Source of the DNA: Lineus longissimus
Lineage: Eukaryota > Nemertea > Pilidiophora > Heteronemertea > Lineidae
Direction of reading: 5' to 3'
NCBI RefSeq assembly: GCF_910592395.1
Contig: NC_088316.1
Coordinates: 19,962,001-20,026,000 of the forward strand
DNA: 64,000 nt
The translations under genes were made by a program, and so were the position numbers. Shown here one piece after another: positions 40,482 to 51,597 of this stretch. Each line of letters begins with the position of its first letter. Positions within the stretch are counted from its first letter, which is position 1. The notes under the pieces are model-generated. The model was not told the DNA's origin and made no database searches. It was given only the letters and a program-made list of their open reading frames with translations.

Positions 40482-40898
40482 ATGATACATCTTCATCGCT
40501 TCGATAGCATTCGAATCCTATTCGCTGCAATCCCGTTATCAAGTAAAGCTCTGGGTCGGTTCCAGCAGCAAACGGCCTCAATGATATCTTTATACACCAT
40601 CTGTGTCTTGAACATTAGTGACAACAAGATAAAGGACACTTGTCATCGCTTTCCAAATGGTTTTTATCTGAATAGGACTGGTATCTCGTTCCCTGCAATC
40701 ACATCACCACGTTTGGAAAGTGAAATGTACAAGATCTTTTTTCTTCTAGATGTCCCTGTTTCGTTTCTTGGAACTGACATAAGCGACGTCAAGATAAGGT
40801 TAATAAGATATTTCGATGTCTCTAATACTCGTCTCTCGTTTACTGCCATTGCACCGCCGCTGTTGAAAAGAGGCGGCATCAGCATCAAAACTGACTAA
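40482..40898 (+). CDS. Unrecognised 138-codon ORF with in-register degenerate repeats
   Basis: The ORF starts at an ATG and runs 138 codons. The motif RFD..RILFAAIP near residue 10 recurs as ...GISFPAIT near residue 67 and ...RLSFTAIA near residue 120. The two preceding segments ISDNKIKDTCHRF and ISDVKIRLIRYF also align. The unit is about 50-55 residues (150-165 bp) and all copies lie in one frame. No family is recognised, and I see no signal peptide or splice signals that settle gene status. The minus strand is also open over part of it, so this may simply be an old tandem DNA duplication with no stop codons. Confidence 0.25.
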   Translation: MIHLHRFDSIRILFAAIPLSSKALGRFQQQTASMISLYTICVLNISDNKIKDTCHRFPNGFYLNRTGISFPAITSPRLESEMYKIFFLLDVPVSFLGTDISDVKIRLIRYFDVSNTRLSFTAIAPPLLKRGGISIKTD

Positions 40899-41578
40899 AC
40901 TGCCTCTTTCTCCTTTATCTACGCTACACCAATGTTTTTGCCAGAAGCTCGGGTTCATTTCAGACGCACCATAAGTGAAACCCAGGCACGTTGTTCCGTC
41001 AGATATATGATCACCGCCAGATGATGGGAACATGGCAGAGACTGACGCTTACCATTTTTACCCCCTGTGCCAGGTTTTCATCAGCGGATGAAAAACAATA
41101 TTGACATGATCGTGTTACATGAATTTTTCATGCTGGTGGATATTGGCAAGTGGCGTTATGGACAGGAATGGACAAATGCGAGATACCGTTTGTCGGTTCG
41201 TCTGCTCATTGAATTTTACTTGCTGTTTTTGCCTTGAAGATGACTAGCCCTCCAGCAGAGGAAACCTACGTCGTAAGAGAGAGTTCGCCCTCACAGAGAG
41301 TCTCGGCCTAACTGCCAGGCGAACATACGACTGCAGAGGAGCCGAGTTGGATTTTGAACATCGGTCTTACCACGCTGACAGTCCGAACGCTAACACGTAC
41401 CTCAGGTATTAAGATGATGTGCAACTAAGGTCTTCAAAACCCACACACCACCAACAACACTAGTTGAATGAATTAGCGACTTGACCACGATGCTGAACTT
41501 CAACATGTGTTCTCCATCTTGAATGTGCACGCAAGTGTGTTCACTTCACCTTCTATGTTAAACACCCGGTAGAAACAG

Positions 41579-42121
41579 TCAATGTCCCTTTCTCAGACAG
41601 TCACGAACGTAAAGTATATTTCTCTCCAGCATCTGCGAGGAAATGAATCCATCACGATTGCAGGTGTTACGGCGTACGACTCGCTCTAATGGAGTCCCTC
41701 TTATGGTCAATCCATAGCCCACGGCAATATAGTTACCATTTGATGAGCTATGTTGGCCGGAGATAAGAGAAAGCCGGGGGTCGTAGAAGTTGAAATTGCG
41801 CCAGCTTGCTAATTGAATGTGGCGGAAGACTTTCCGCCTGAAGTAGTAATCTGTAAGGAGAGCAATATGATCGTGGGCGTGTTCCATTGGGATGTCCCTA
41901 AATGTGAACCGGACACAGGGACATAGGTGATTATCACTACCGGACACGAAACGTGAGGTAGGGAATTATCACCTATTGAAGGGGACATTTCCTCCCATAA
42001 AGAACATCTGCTGGCAATCGTAGGTTGGCTCAGATCCTTCAGCACCGAATGTCAAACATATACCCGTACTTGAAAGGGATGCTGTATCGCTAGCTGAGCA
42101 ATACTGTGGCGCAGGCTTCCT
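41579..42121 (-). CDS. Unrecognised two-exon gene or gene fragment
   Basis: A minus-strand block 42121-41973 has an acceptor-like GCTGTCTTTCAG before it and a donor AATAG|GTGATAATT after it. A 75-bp putative intron follows, ending CGGTTCACATTTAG, and a second block 41897-41579 ends in TGA. The frame is open through both and joins as ...GGNVPFN-R-DIPMEHAHDHI.... If the first in-frame ATG (42007) is used, the product is 117 residues and ends RKGH. If an upstream exon exists, the frame is open about 38 codons further, back to 42121. The visible part has five cysteines over both exons. No family is recognised. The stop of the chloride-channel gene lies only about 340 bp upstream on the same strand, so there is little room for a further exon. 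Confidence 0.35.
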
Positions 42122-42200
42122 CTGAAAGACAGCCGATGGACCCTCCAGTGTGTCAATTCTGGTGATTCATGTATGCGCGTACAGTATACGTTTCCTCAGT

Positions 42201-42208
42201 TTATATAA
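42201..42208 (-). promoter_or_regulatory. TATA-like box upstream of the unrecognised gene
   Basis: TTATATAA lies about 80 bp upstream of the first candidate exon and downstream of the receptor's polyadenylation signal. Position and strand fit a core promoter for the gene at 41579-42121. The motif is short and the region is AT-rich. Confidence 0.3.
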
Positions 42209-42290
42209 CCTTCGCATGACGGAAGCTAGAACGGAATGGTGGACGAGGATATAAAACTCAAAAATCTCAAATAAGAATGACAAATACTGA

Positions 42291-42296
42291 TTTATT
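42291..42296 (-). terminator. Polyadenylation signal of the chloride-channel gene
   Basis: AATAAA on the minus strand, about 160 nt beyond the receptor stop codon at 42457. This is the first canonical hexamer downstream and gives a short 3'UTR. Confidence 0.6.
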
Positions 42297-42456
42297 TAAA
42301 CCGCTGACAAAGCATGTATTGGACATGAAATAAATGTTGATTGAACCGATCAGCCACACCTCTTTTTGTATCCCTTCTTTGAAATATTAAGAACTAACAC
42401 AACTTATCGTGGCATCTTTTCTTCAAGAGTCCATTATTTGACCAATCTCCTAATAC

Positions 42457-45400
42457 CTAATCAAAGAATACCCCATAGCGAACCTGAGGCTCGGAACTGT
42501 TTCCTCCAATATTCTCACTAATATTGTCCCAGTCTCCGAAAGCTGTGTAGCTGCCATATAACCTCCAATAGATGGCGTTAAATACAATAAACGCCGCTGG
42601 GAACAGCCATCGTGCCGTAATATCAATGGCTTCCGCAGATTTCGAGCAACAGCAACACCCGATATTCTCATCCAAGTGGTCTTCCCAGTCGAGTAGAGGT
42701 GCCTCCGATGACCCGTTCATGGCCTGGAGGATCGGTAGCTCCGGGGGCGTTGGGCACACTGCAGGTTGCTCAAGTGGTTGTGTCAGCAACAACCCGCTGA
42801 CCGCATTGTCATCGGAAGGGTTGTCATCATGCCGGGTGTAGATGTTGTTGCGAATCTGGTTGGCGTTCGCCTGGTTTGCGGCGAGGCGCTGGTCAGCCAA
42901 CTTCTGTCGCCTTTTCTGGAAGAGATTTGAAAGAAACATTAAGACTGACATGAAGAGGTCTACCGGCAACGGTTCATAAAGTTCCTTGAGAAAGAAAAGA
43001 TCGTAAGTGTCTTTCACATGGGGATATGTTGAACGGGTCAAAGAATGTCACCTACGACCTTTTGTGACCCAACGAACGATAACGGCGATTGAAGATCAAT
43101 TCATCAATTCATTGTCACATTGCCCATTCAGAAACCCTCATTACTGTGTCACCAGGGCAGCCTATAGAATTAAACCAACCGATCGAATGTGTGCTTTTCG
43201 TACCTGCAGATTGCGTAGCTTCTTCTTGCGTGTCGTCCTATACACAGTATTCACGATGGCGAATTCGAAGAATGCAGAAAACACGAATCCGGTGATGGTC
43301 AAGAACCAGATGTCGAGGGCCTTTAGATAGGAGACCTTTGGGCTTGTCTGGCTGGCGCCGCCGCTCATTGTGGTGATGGTGAGCACGGTTATGACCCCAA
43401 CCGATGCTCTGGCTGGGGTCGACTCCACTGTCAGCCAAAATGAGACCCAGGACATCATGACCAGGCAGATACTGGGGATGTAGATCTGGATCAGGTAGTA
43501 GCCGAACTGCCTCACAATGTGGATGTTCAGCTTGAGGCAGCTGTAGCGGGCCTTGTCCCCAACTGAAATATGAACATAAGAACCACATAGATGATCTCGT
43601 AAGCTATTATATATAACGCTAAATGACCACCGCGGAGATCTTTGATTTCGCACAGGTACACAGAACTGCACGGCTCTGGAATGTATTACCAAAGGAACTG
43701 ACTGTGTTTTAGGATCCAGAAGCCTTCAAGAAGCACTAGAAGTGTCGGCTAGTCTACAGATCATAAACATTATTAGAGACAACGAATAACAGGACACTCG
43801 CGAGGAACCTTTCCAACTACTGTCTCTTAGCCAGGGATTGATTAAACGGGTGCTGCTTTCAATGTCAATAGGTGATGCCGAATTCTGTAGACTTTCGACA
43901 AAGTGTTTTATACACCGATTCTGCCACAAATTACACATTTTGAGCATAAAAAACCTGTCTATTTTGAGAAAAAAGAGTCCTTACCAGGCGCCTTACTACT
44001 TTTATCTATAATATCAATCAAAAAATATGATTTAAAAAATATGGTTTCACACATTTTCAGATTACATTAATGTTTGAAGAATGTAGGGTCGAGAGAGTCT
44101 AAGAGGATCCCTTATAATCAGGATACGATGGTTTTGGTAAGGGTATGAAAAGTTTTGTAAGATGATCGCATATAGACAGACGGAGAGGCTCAGAAAGAAG
44201 ATCAGAAAATGGAGACGAGTAATTTTCTGGTAAAACTTCGGTTTTATGAGTAGGTCATGGCTGTTCGATTCCGTCACAAAACTGAGCTAAAAATGGTTTC
44301 CAAGATGGCCGCTTGCCAAATTAGACCTCAAGCGGTTTCGAAACGTGCCGCGCTAACATACGCCACCAGTGGAAGACGACGACGACGGGCGCCAGGTCAT
44401 CGCATAGGCTCACGAGGTGAGCCAATAAAGAAAAACGAATGACAGTTATTAGATTTCAAACGATAAACCTATAAAGCTTGGGAGAGGCTAAAAGTGGGAT
44501 ATTTTCAGCATTCTGAAATCTGCTTGACCTTGTCGGTCAGCAAGGAACAATTACATGCCAATCTAGCGTTTTGCGGAGAGTTTAGGGCGGATGCACATTG
44601 CCGATAAGTCAGCAACGAATAATGTATAGCAAACAAATGGCATGATATGCCAACATCTTATGAGAGAGAGCGATAGCATTCCTATGCGGGAGACAATCTA
44701 GCTCATTCCAATAGGTCATGAAGACTAAAGGGTGCAATGTCACACTGTAATGGTCAAGTCGAACCTATCATATTCAGCTCTTTTGATTTCCAATCTGAAT
44801 AAAAATCGTTAGGACATGAAGTAATATCGAGATCTCAAGTATGACTAGAGCAATGTAGAGAGGTTTGGGGATGTGAGCAGCGATGTTTATGCTGGTGTGA
44901 ACTTTTCGATTGAATTTCTTGGTTCCTTGATGTGAAAGGCAAAAGGCTGAAGGAGTCTGGTTGAGCCATTCTGTCGAAATTTTTAACCACTACACGAATA
45001 TGTCTGTCGAGATTTCTTACCCTTTTTGGTGATTTAGACACAAAAGTGGACACCTTATTCTCAGTCGCTAAAATAAGTTTTTTTTCCTTTTTTAAATGCA
45101 ACGGTTACTCCACCAACATATGTTAGTTTGGTTATTCAACGAAAACACCTCACAGACCATTTGTACCTTTCTAACACACACGCAGTTTCTTTCGTTCTAT
45201 TACGATATCCTAGCCCTACTTTTATAACTCACCTGCGAGGTTCTGTCGTCGCGTGCTCATACACTCCTCCGGCTCCGGAAGTCGGAGAAGATTGAACTTT
45301 GGCAGTGTGACATCACTGTTAACGGACACTGGGTCAACATCTACCCATTTGTAAACAACTTCACCGTCATGGACATCTAAAAGAAATTAAGGGACAGGGT

Positions 45401-47405
45401 AACCAATGAATACTTAGTATTACTTCTTATAACTTATGATAGATGTAACGTTGGGAGATAAGCCGTTGATATCTGAATAAAACAGGCGCTTCTCATCCTC
45501 AAAGGAATGTGACTATCATATTGACCAGGAGATGCCTTGTTGGTCTTCGGAACTAACTAGCATTTGCTTCCCCAGTCGTCAGACCAGCTCGGATTCAGGG
45601 TTGCTTTGTGTTGCATCTGGAGCTGAAATGGCTCCATGTGAAGACGGAATAAAGTTACAAATACCTGATTGGATGTTGAGCTCACATGTCTGATTGTCCA
45701 TTGGGAAGTTCCAAAGCTGCATCGGGCAGCGCACTTTAACTGTAACTCTGAAACAAGGAAATCAGTTCGTTGGCAAGAGTAACATTACCTTATTGGTCGA
45801 CTTGATTCGTAAAGGGTGACGTGAGATGGGAATGATGCGAATGATGCGAGCGTCTTACTGTATGTAATTTCATCAGTATTCATCATCATCATCATCATCA
45901 TTTCCGCACCACAGCCATGACTTGGGTCTTTGCCTTCTAATGAGGTTTTCTTTTAAACGTGTGTCTTTAAGCTCTATCTTACCTGACATTCATGTAGACC
46001 GTCCCCGTAGATACTTCAATGTACGTCTCCTGGTTCAAGGTTGTCACATTGTGATAGCGAGCAGTCTTGCTGTTTACAAAGTAGAAGTTGGGCACCCAGA
46101 GTCTATCTTCCATTTCCCCGAATACTAGAATGTTCTTGTCCGGTGGAGTCTCGGTGATGTTCACCAGTCGTGAGTCCCGCCATTGTCTCATCACAAACAT
46201 GTCGAGATCAAGATCCTGAGAGAGAAATATGAAAGAGATACCAGCGTTACATAGAGAAGTGTATGTTATCGCGCTTAAATGCTGTACAACTGTCTCAAAG
46301 CGTTTATGACATTCGCTCCAAGGCCTATTCCGCAACCGAGGACCGTGCACTGCGCTTCGCTTGGCCATTCAAGTCAGTTGGAAGTACCGAGTGGCTTAGC
46401 TTCTGAGTTTCTGTTATATCAAACCTTTTCAGGCAAGAACAGTTGAGAAGTCATTCTAGAGACAAACCTTTGACGTTCTGACGGCAACAAAGCTTAAATT
46501 GAGGTGCATAAACACTAGATCAACCTCAGCTGACGACACAGCTTCAATTTGGTTTTAATGACCAGCCTTCGTAACCAGCCCATTGATGCACCACAGCTTT
46601 GGGCATGAAGTCATTAGTAGGGTACTCACCATCTTTATTTCATCAATCGATGTAATACTGTTTAATATCATCAAAACCTCAACCACTGTGCGATTATCTG
46701 GAAACGACAAAGTCAGTTATGTTAGAGCACATCACTACTTGAAAGGGAACACTAGAAATCTATCTTTCCTGTGGATATACTATTGATTCCACTCAGTGGC
46801 TTCTTCAGAACTGATCTCTCGCAACTTCCTGTAACCGACCAGTTAGGCACATTTCTTTCCAAATGCATGGTCAAATGTCTTTGTCGTGTTGAAGAGAAAG
46901 ATGTGATGAAGCGATAACCAACCTGCGGTATGCCAATGGGGTTTCTGCCTGTTGTCATAGCCCTCCGCCTCCAGAAACTGAATCATCTTCAACATGGAGG
47001 GACTTTCCGGGGAGGGTTTCCTGGTTGTGCCTTTTGGGCTTGGAGTCTGCTGGAGCCAGACGCCTCCAAGAATACTGAAAATGTACCGCGTAACATGAAT
47101 TAACGCGAATCGCCTCTAGTGTTTTTCCTGAACATACACGATGGAACAGATTATCTACATGTTATGCCGCGATACAGATCCAGTGCTAAGCGTCCATTGA
47201 GTTTACTTGCCCTGACTTCTTCTTAATAGCTTATGGGGAGCTAACGCTTAAGTGTCTTCTTCAAAATTATTTTGGGTGGAGTAAAAGTATTAATGGGCCC
47301 CACGATTTAGTGGCCACTTCAGATTCTCTGTGTAGAAAGGGACGATCAAAAACACATTTAGTTGCGTTGTACTGACCTCATGAGCAGGAATATTTGCTTC
47401 AACAT
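42457..47405 (-). CDS. Cys-loop ligand-gated chloride channel subunit (glycine receptor/GluCl-like)
   Basis: Eight coding exons, all with GT-AG borders and matching phases: 47405-47377, 47074-46923, 46697-46630, 46215-45983, 45747-45665, 45376-45233, 43562-43204 and 42915-42457. They total 1527 nt, or 508 residues plus stop, the usual length for the family. Visible features: signal peptide (residues 1-17); extracellular domain with sequons at N62, N102, N139 and N179; Cys-loop C168-C182 with 13 residues between; second disulfide C227-C245, as in glycine and glutamate-gated chloride channels; TM1 about 257-279; PAR anion-selectivity motif 286-288 leading TM2; TM3 about 319-341; a basic then acidic/proline-rich intracellular loop; tetracysteine 443-446; TM4 457-476; an unusually long 32-residue C-tail with two sequons. 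It should form a pentameric, anion-permeable plasma-membrane channel. The ligand is uncertain because the binding-loop residues differ from glycine receptors. Start: the ATG begins the signal peptide, just inside an exon with a good acceptor. Confidence 0.95.
44270..44430 (+). mobile_element. Dispersed interspersed element, copy 2, inside a receptor intron
   Basis: It lies in the largest intron of the chloride-channel gene (43563-45232). It contains TTTCCAAGATGGCCGCTTGC, GTTTCGAAACGTGCCGC, GAAGACGACGACGACGG and the terminal hairpin GGCTCACGAGGTGAGCC followed by AATAAAG. Block order matches the copy at 37196-37600, but the middle is shorter. Confidence 0.65.
45881..45902 (+). repeat. (CAT)n microsatellite
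   Basis: Seven CAT units in the intron between the third-last and fourth-last Cys-loop-side exons (45748-45982) of the channel gene. Confidence 0.9.
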
Positions 47406-47418
47406 CCTACCGTTGCTT
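47406..47418 (-). other. 5'UTR part of the start exon, with acceptor and branch point
   Basis: The start exon of the channel gene begins at 47418, immediately after CCATCCCTGTTTCAG. A branch-point-like TACTAATAAAC lies some 20-30 nt upstream of the acceptor. At least one noncoding exon must therefore lie at higher coordinates. A related segment sharing CTAGAATTGA(A/G)CGT occurs near 48078. Confidence 0.6.
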
Positions 47419-49814
47419 CTGAAACAGGGATGGGTTTATTAGTACGCTCAATTCTAGTCAAGAGTTTCAAGACGAGGTATTTTTCAAGTGAAAGGGATAA
47501 AGAACATTCCTTTAGATGTACTATAGGCCTAACATGCCGCCTGTCCGTTCCGTACAGGGCGATATTTATTACCAACACAGCCATCCTCATAGTTCTAAAT
47601 ATCAAAACCACGGCTTGACCTTTTATTTGGACGCTGGCCTTCAGGTTTGAAACAGTTTGCACATAGCTTTTCTGTCAACTCTAAAACAGCCACGACAGGA
47701 ATAAAACCTGAATGGCTGGTACAATCGAGCTGCGATGCGTTATCAACAACATCACAATTGACGAAAAAAGACTCAAATAGCACGCTATTCTAGCATCAAT
47801 TTAAACAATATGTAAATAAAACCACTCACCTTCGATAGCCACAAACGAATTATTAGTCTATTTTAGACTAAGTGAGATTTTAAGCTGCATATTAGCCAAC
47901 TTTTGATGACATATCCGTTGGTTTCACTACTCCATAATCACGGGCATTCTCGTATCCAAAGCGAGCTTTTGCGAGAACCTATTGATCTGCTTTCCTTTGG
48001 CGCTCCCTGCTGCTTCCATCTGGGCGATTGGAGCAGCACCAGTAGTTACCACTAATACAGCAATGAGAACGTTCAATTCTAGTTAATGTGTGGACAACCA
48101 AAATGCCCTTTCTACGACTTCGCACTGTGAAGAAGACTACAAATCGGTTGTCATCCATTAACGAGAACATAGACGCCTTAGAAGTTCGGCTACCTCCCCC
48201 GCATCATTTCATTTGAGAGGAAAGAAGAAGCAGTTGTAATGGTTAGCCAAAAGTATCCGAAATGACTAGCGATTATATAAAGTTGGTTGTATCGCGCCTT
48301 GAAAAGATGACAAAATCAACCCTTCTCGAATCGGTTCGGAGGCCTTGCGGACCAAAGTTGGGTTTTGGATGAGTTCTGGTGTGTCGCATTGGCAACAAAT
48401 GGAGTATCTATACATTGTAGTTTCACCTTCATGAATGTTGTCAAATCCTTATTGTTACATTATAAGAACATTGTAACTATTATCCTGCAAGAACAATGAT
48501 CGTTATGAGCCTTATACCTCACATTTGTCTGGTGATATTGCTTTCTCTTAATGAGTGATGACATGATCGCTATGCGGGTAGCACCGTCAAGAGCGCACCG
48601 ATGTGTTTTGTTATAACTTATATCGACCACCAATGACAACTACCATCTTCTTCCGCTTGGACTATCACTTGGAAAGGTTCTCATTCAAAGATCCTTTGGA
48701 AACTCCGATTCGAATCTCCAGTCGTGGTGTTCCTTGCCATTTCATAGTGTTTACCCTTACGCTGACGACCTATTCCCACACGAGCTGGCTACGGGTGAAC
48801 ATTCGTCAATCCGACATCAAACTGTGTTATGTTTTGAGAATATACAGGAGATATACCTATCTGAGAGGGACAAAATATACTAAAATCTTCACACGAGACT
48901 CGTGCTGTTTCTAAGCCTGTCGGCTGCAGATGATCTTCTGCGGCTTTCCCAATGTAAGTACAAACGCATTTAGTTCTTCGCTGTTTCTATTTGAATGGCT
49001 CAGAATGATATTTCTAACTCCATTTGTGAGCACATCGTACGTGATGATGGTGTAACAAATAAAGAACATAATCATATCAAACATGATAAAGTGATAAGAT
49101 GATAAGATGAAGCTGCGCTTGTAATTTTGTTGTGCGGATATTGAATCGTTGCCACAGTTGTTGATCAATGTCATTTTAATCAATATTATAATAATATCTA
49201 GCAGGGATATGAGCTTTATACATTGCTCTGGATAAAATGGTGTTATCAAATGAATAAATTAAAGATCAGCCCCTCCACTGTAGGTGAAGGCCAGGTTACC
49301 GTGGGCAAAGTACCTCAAGTTCGCTACTTGTTTGTTCTCGCTATTGATCCGGTAGCACTTTTATAGTGCAGTACATTGGGAGGATCACCAATGTGCAGTT
49401 GGCAGGGAGATAGTAACCAACAAGCTTATCTCTGTACGTGCGGGTTTTCGTTGTGTTACCATGTGACTGATGCTGATACTGCTGGCGATATTCTATTGAA
49501 GATAGTTGGCGCTGTACAGGATTCCCGTAACTTATTGATTTCATAAACCCTAGTGAATAAGGTAAGAGAATAATTTCGTTCTAAATGGTCTTGTGTCTAA
49601 CTTGATACTTTCGTCCAATCGCCACAATAGGAACTAAGGAGACGGACACAGGGACCGCGGACATGGTAGACCTTCCTGCGCCAGTGTCCTTGATTTCACA
49701 CGACATGTCACAGAGACGCTATGTGAAAATTAAAACAACATAATAACCGTACGGTAACCAAACTCGGGCTGTGAACTTAAAACTGATCCACTTAGATCCA
49801 TTTTCAAATACCAT
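47419..49814. other. Spacer or receptor 5' flank, no coding exon supported
   Basis: Probably holds the noncoding first exon and promoter of the chloride-channel gene, but I cannot place them. Open frames at 48603-48914 (plus) and 48911-49249 (minus, hydrophobic) match no family. Confidence 0.4.
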
Positions 49815-49932
49815 GGGTGATATGAATAAAGACTAGCAAATGCTCTTATCTAAAACTCCATGTACATTTACACTAGGCCTTTCTGTACAAAATTGAAGTA
49901 AAAGCATTTGCTAGTCTCTATTCATATCACCC
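49815..49932. repeat. Near-perfect 30-bp inverted repeat, 58-nt spacer
   Basis: The left arm 49815-49844 starts GGGTGATATGAATAAAGACT. The right arm 49903-49932 is its reverse complement with a single A/G mismatch. The inner bases pair partially beyond the arms. The spacer is AT-rich with no coding frame. It could be a small foldback element, or a long hairpin RNA if transcribed. Confidence 0.85.
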
Positions 49933-51509
49933 CATATGTCAGCACACGGTGTCCTTCAGCACTATTTAATGATTTACTGAAGCCTTGTCGAGCTGTTGTT
50001 AATTAAGCGGTCGAGTCCTTGTATTCAGCTGTGTGAAGGATCGATGTCCTTGCTGTAAACAAGCATCAACTAATTCTGGAAGTGAATCGATTTGAAAAGA
50101 GCGAGAGATATGCCGGGGAGAGATGCTTCTATCACATTCTTTCAGCATGAAAACTTACTTTGAATGAACATCCTTGATCGTTGCTAATCATACGTCAAGT
50201 GACGCATTGCATCACGTTGTGGATTAAACGACCGCTTCGACTCATGTTCGGGAGAAGGAACTGCGCATTCAGTGTCTTGCCATAAATATTTCAGTGAGCG
50301 GTGAGCGTTTCAAAAGTACAAAAGTCTGTGGACCATTTACGCCTGATGAAAGTACATGTATGTCTTATTCGACTATCTGGCAAGTTATGCAGACCTTTTT
50401 TTAGGTTTTCGAATGTGAACTGTTGCCATTAAACAATGTCCAAGAAGATGACGTTATGTCCTGGCTATGGAGACCCTGATGATGACTACTAACTACCAGC
50501 GTATTGAAGAAGATGATGGCGATTACCAGCACAAAACAACCCCAACTGCAAATACTCTTGCACTTCGGAGGGGTCTCGCCAAGTAACAGCTATACAGTCA
50601 AAACGCCAGCACTTGCGCGACATTCGTGTGATCGGGGTCTGTCCAAGGCCAAAAATCGGACCAAAGTTATAATGAAGCACAGAGGTTATTGCCCTCTGTC
50701 AGGTAATTATATCTCGTTTTAGAGCAGATCATACGAAGAAGCGGGTCATCCGTTAGACTTTACAAAAGGACAAATTCGCACGGTCCATTCATGGTATAAA
50801 AGCCTGGCATGAACGGCCTCAGCCCAAGGAAATGATTGATCAATTACTGATAGATAGCGCTTACAAGACCTTGAGCTGACGTGACCTGACTTAGATAGAA
50901 GCTCAGTTGTATGAAGTCTTTCATTGAATATATCACCCATACAGTCAAATGTCAATCGATGTTGATTGTCTCATGTCCGAGGGTAACAGAAACGAAGAGA
51001 AGTAATACGAGATTTATCTGAATAAAACATTGATATGATGAGACAAGAACCCTCCAACGTCATCGAGGCTCAAGTGAGCCAGTAGCAAGAACACTTCTAT
51101 GTAGAGCTCGATCGAGGCACACTTGCACATCCTTCCTTTAACGTAACCATGAGAAAGAAGACGTTCAATAAAAGGATTGACTTTCCAAGTAATCTCATTC
51201 ATCAGGATGGATAACCACATTAGCCCACACTTTGAGGTAGGTTGAAGTAGCTCTTCCTCTTTAGGTGATGTTATCCGGGATCAAAGGGAATATACATGTA
51301 TAAGGTGCATTTCCATTTCAATTGCGTTTTTTTTATTCAAATGATGCAGACGACGATCACAATGTTGACCTTTTATAAGCGAATGTCTAAAACATTTTTT
51401 TAATGGAAATACATCGTTAGTATTGCAGAAGCAAGCTCAATCGCCTTGCAGCGTTTGGAATACATTCCAATGGTGTCCTGGAAGGAACCCAATGTCGACA
51501 TCATTATAC

Positions 51510-51597
51510 CTGATGAAAATAACGATTATTGATATAAGAGCTATTATCATAGTGAACCAGTTGAAGGACGAGTTTGCAGCGCGGAACTCTAATGGAT
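51510..51597 (-). CDS. Candidate single membrane-spanning exon
   Basis: An 88-nt minus-strand block lies between GTTGTAACATAG (acceptor-like) and ATCAG|GTATAATG (donor). It reads PLEFRAANSSFNWF followed by the hydrophobic run TMIIALISIIVIFI, entering in phase 1 and leaving in phase 2. The composition resembles a transmembrane helix with an N-S-S sequon before it. There is no family match and no partner exon was found, so this may be chance. Confidence 0.2.

Noticed and set aside
40800-41033. Minus-strand frame reading GTTCLGFTYGASEMNPSFW, lectin-like in flavour
   Set aside because: Only two cysteines plus tryptophans, no recognisable C-type lectin motif, overlaps another frame on the plus strand, and lacks matched splice sites.
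43007-43330. Plus-strand open frames over the channel exons (for example 107 codons at 43007)
   Set aside because: Shadow frames opposite true minus-strand coding exons.
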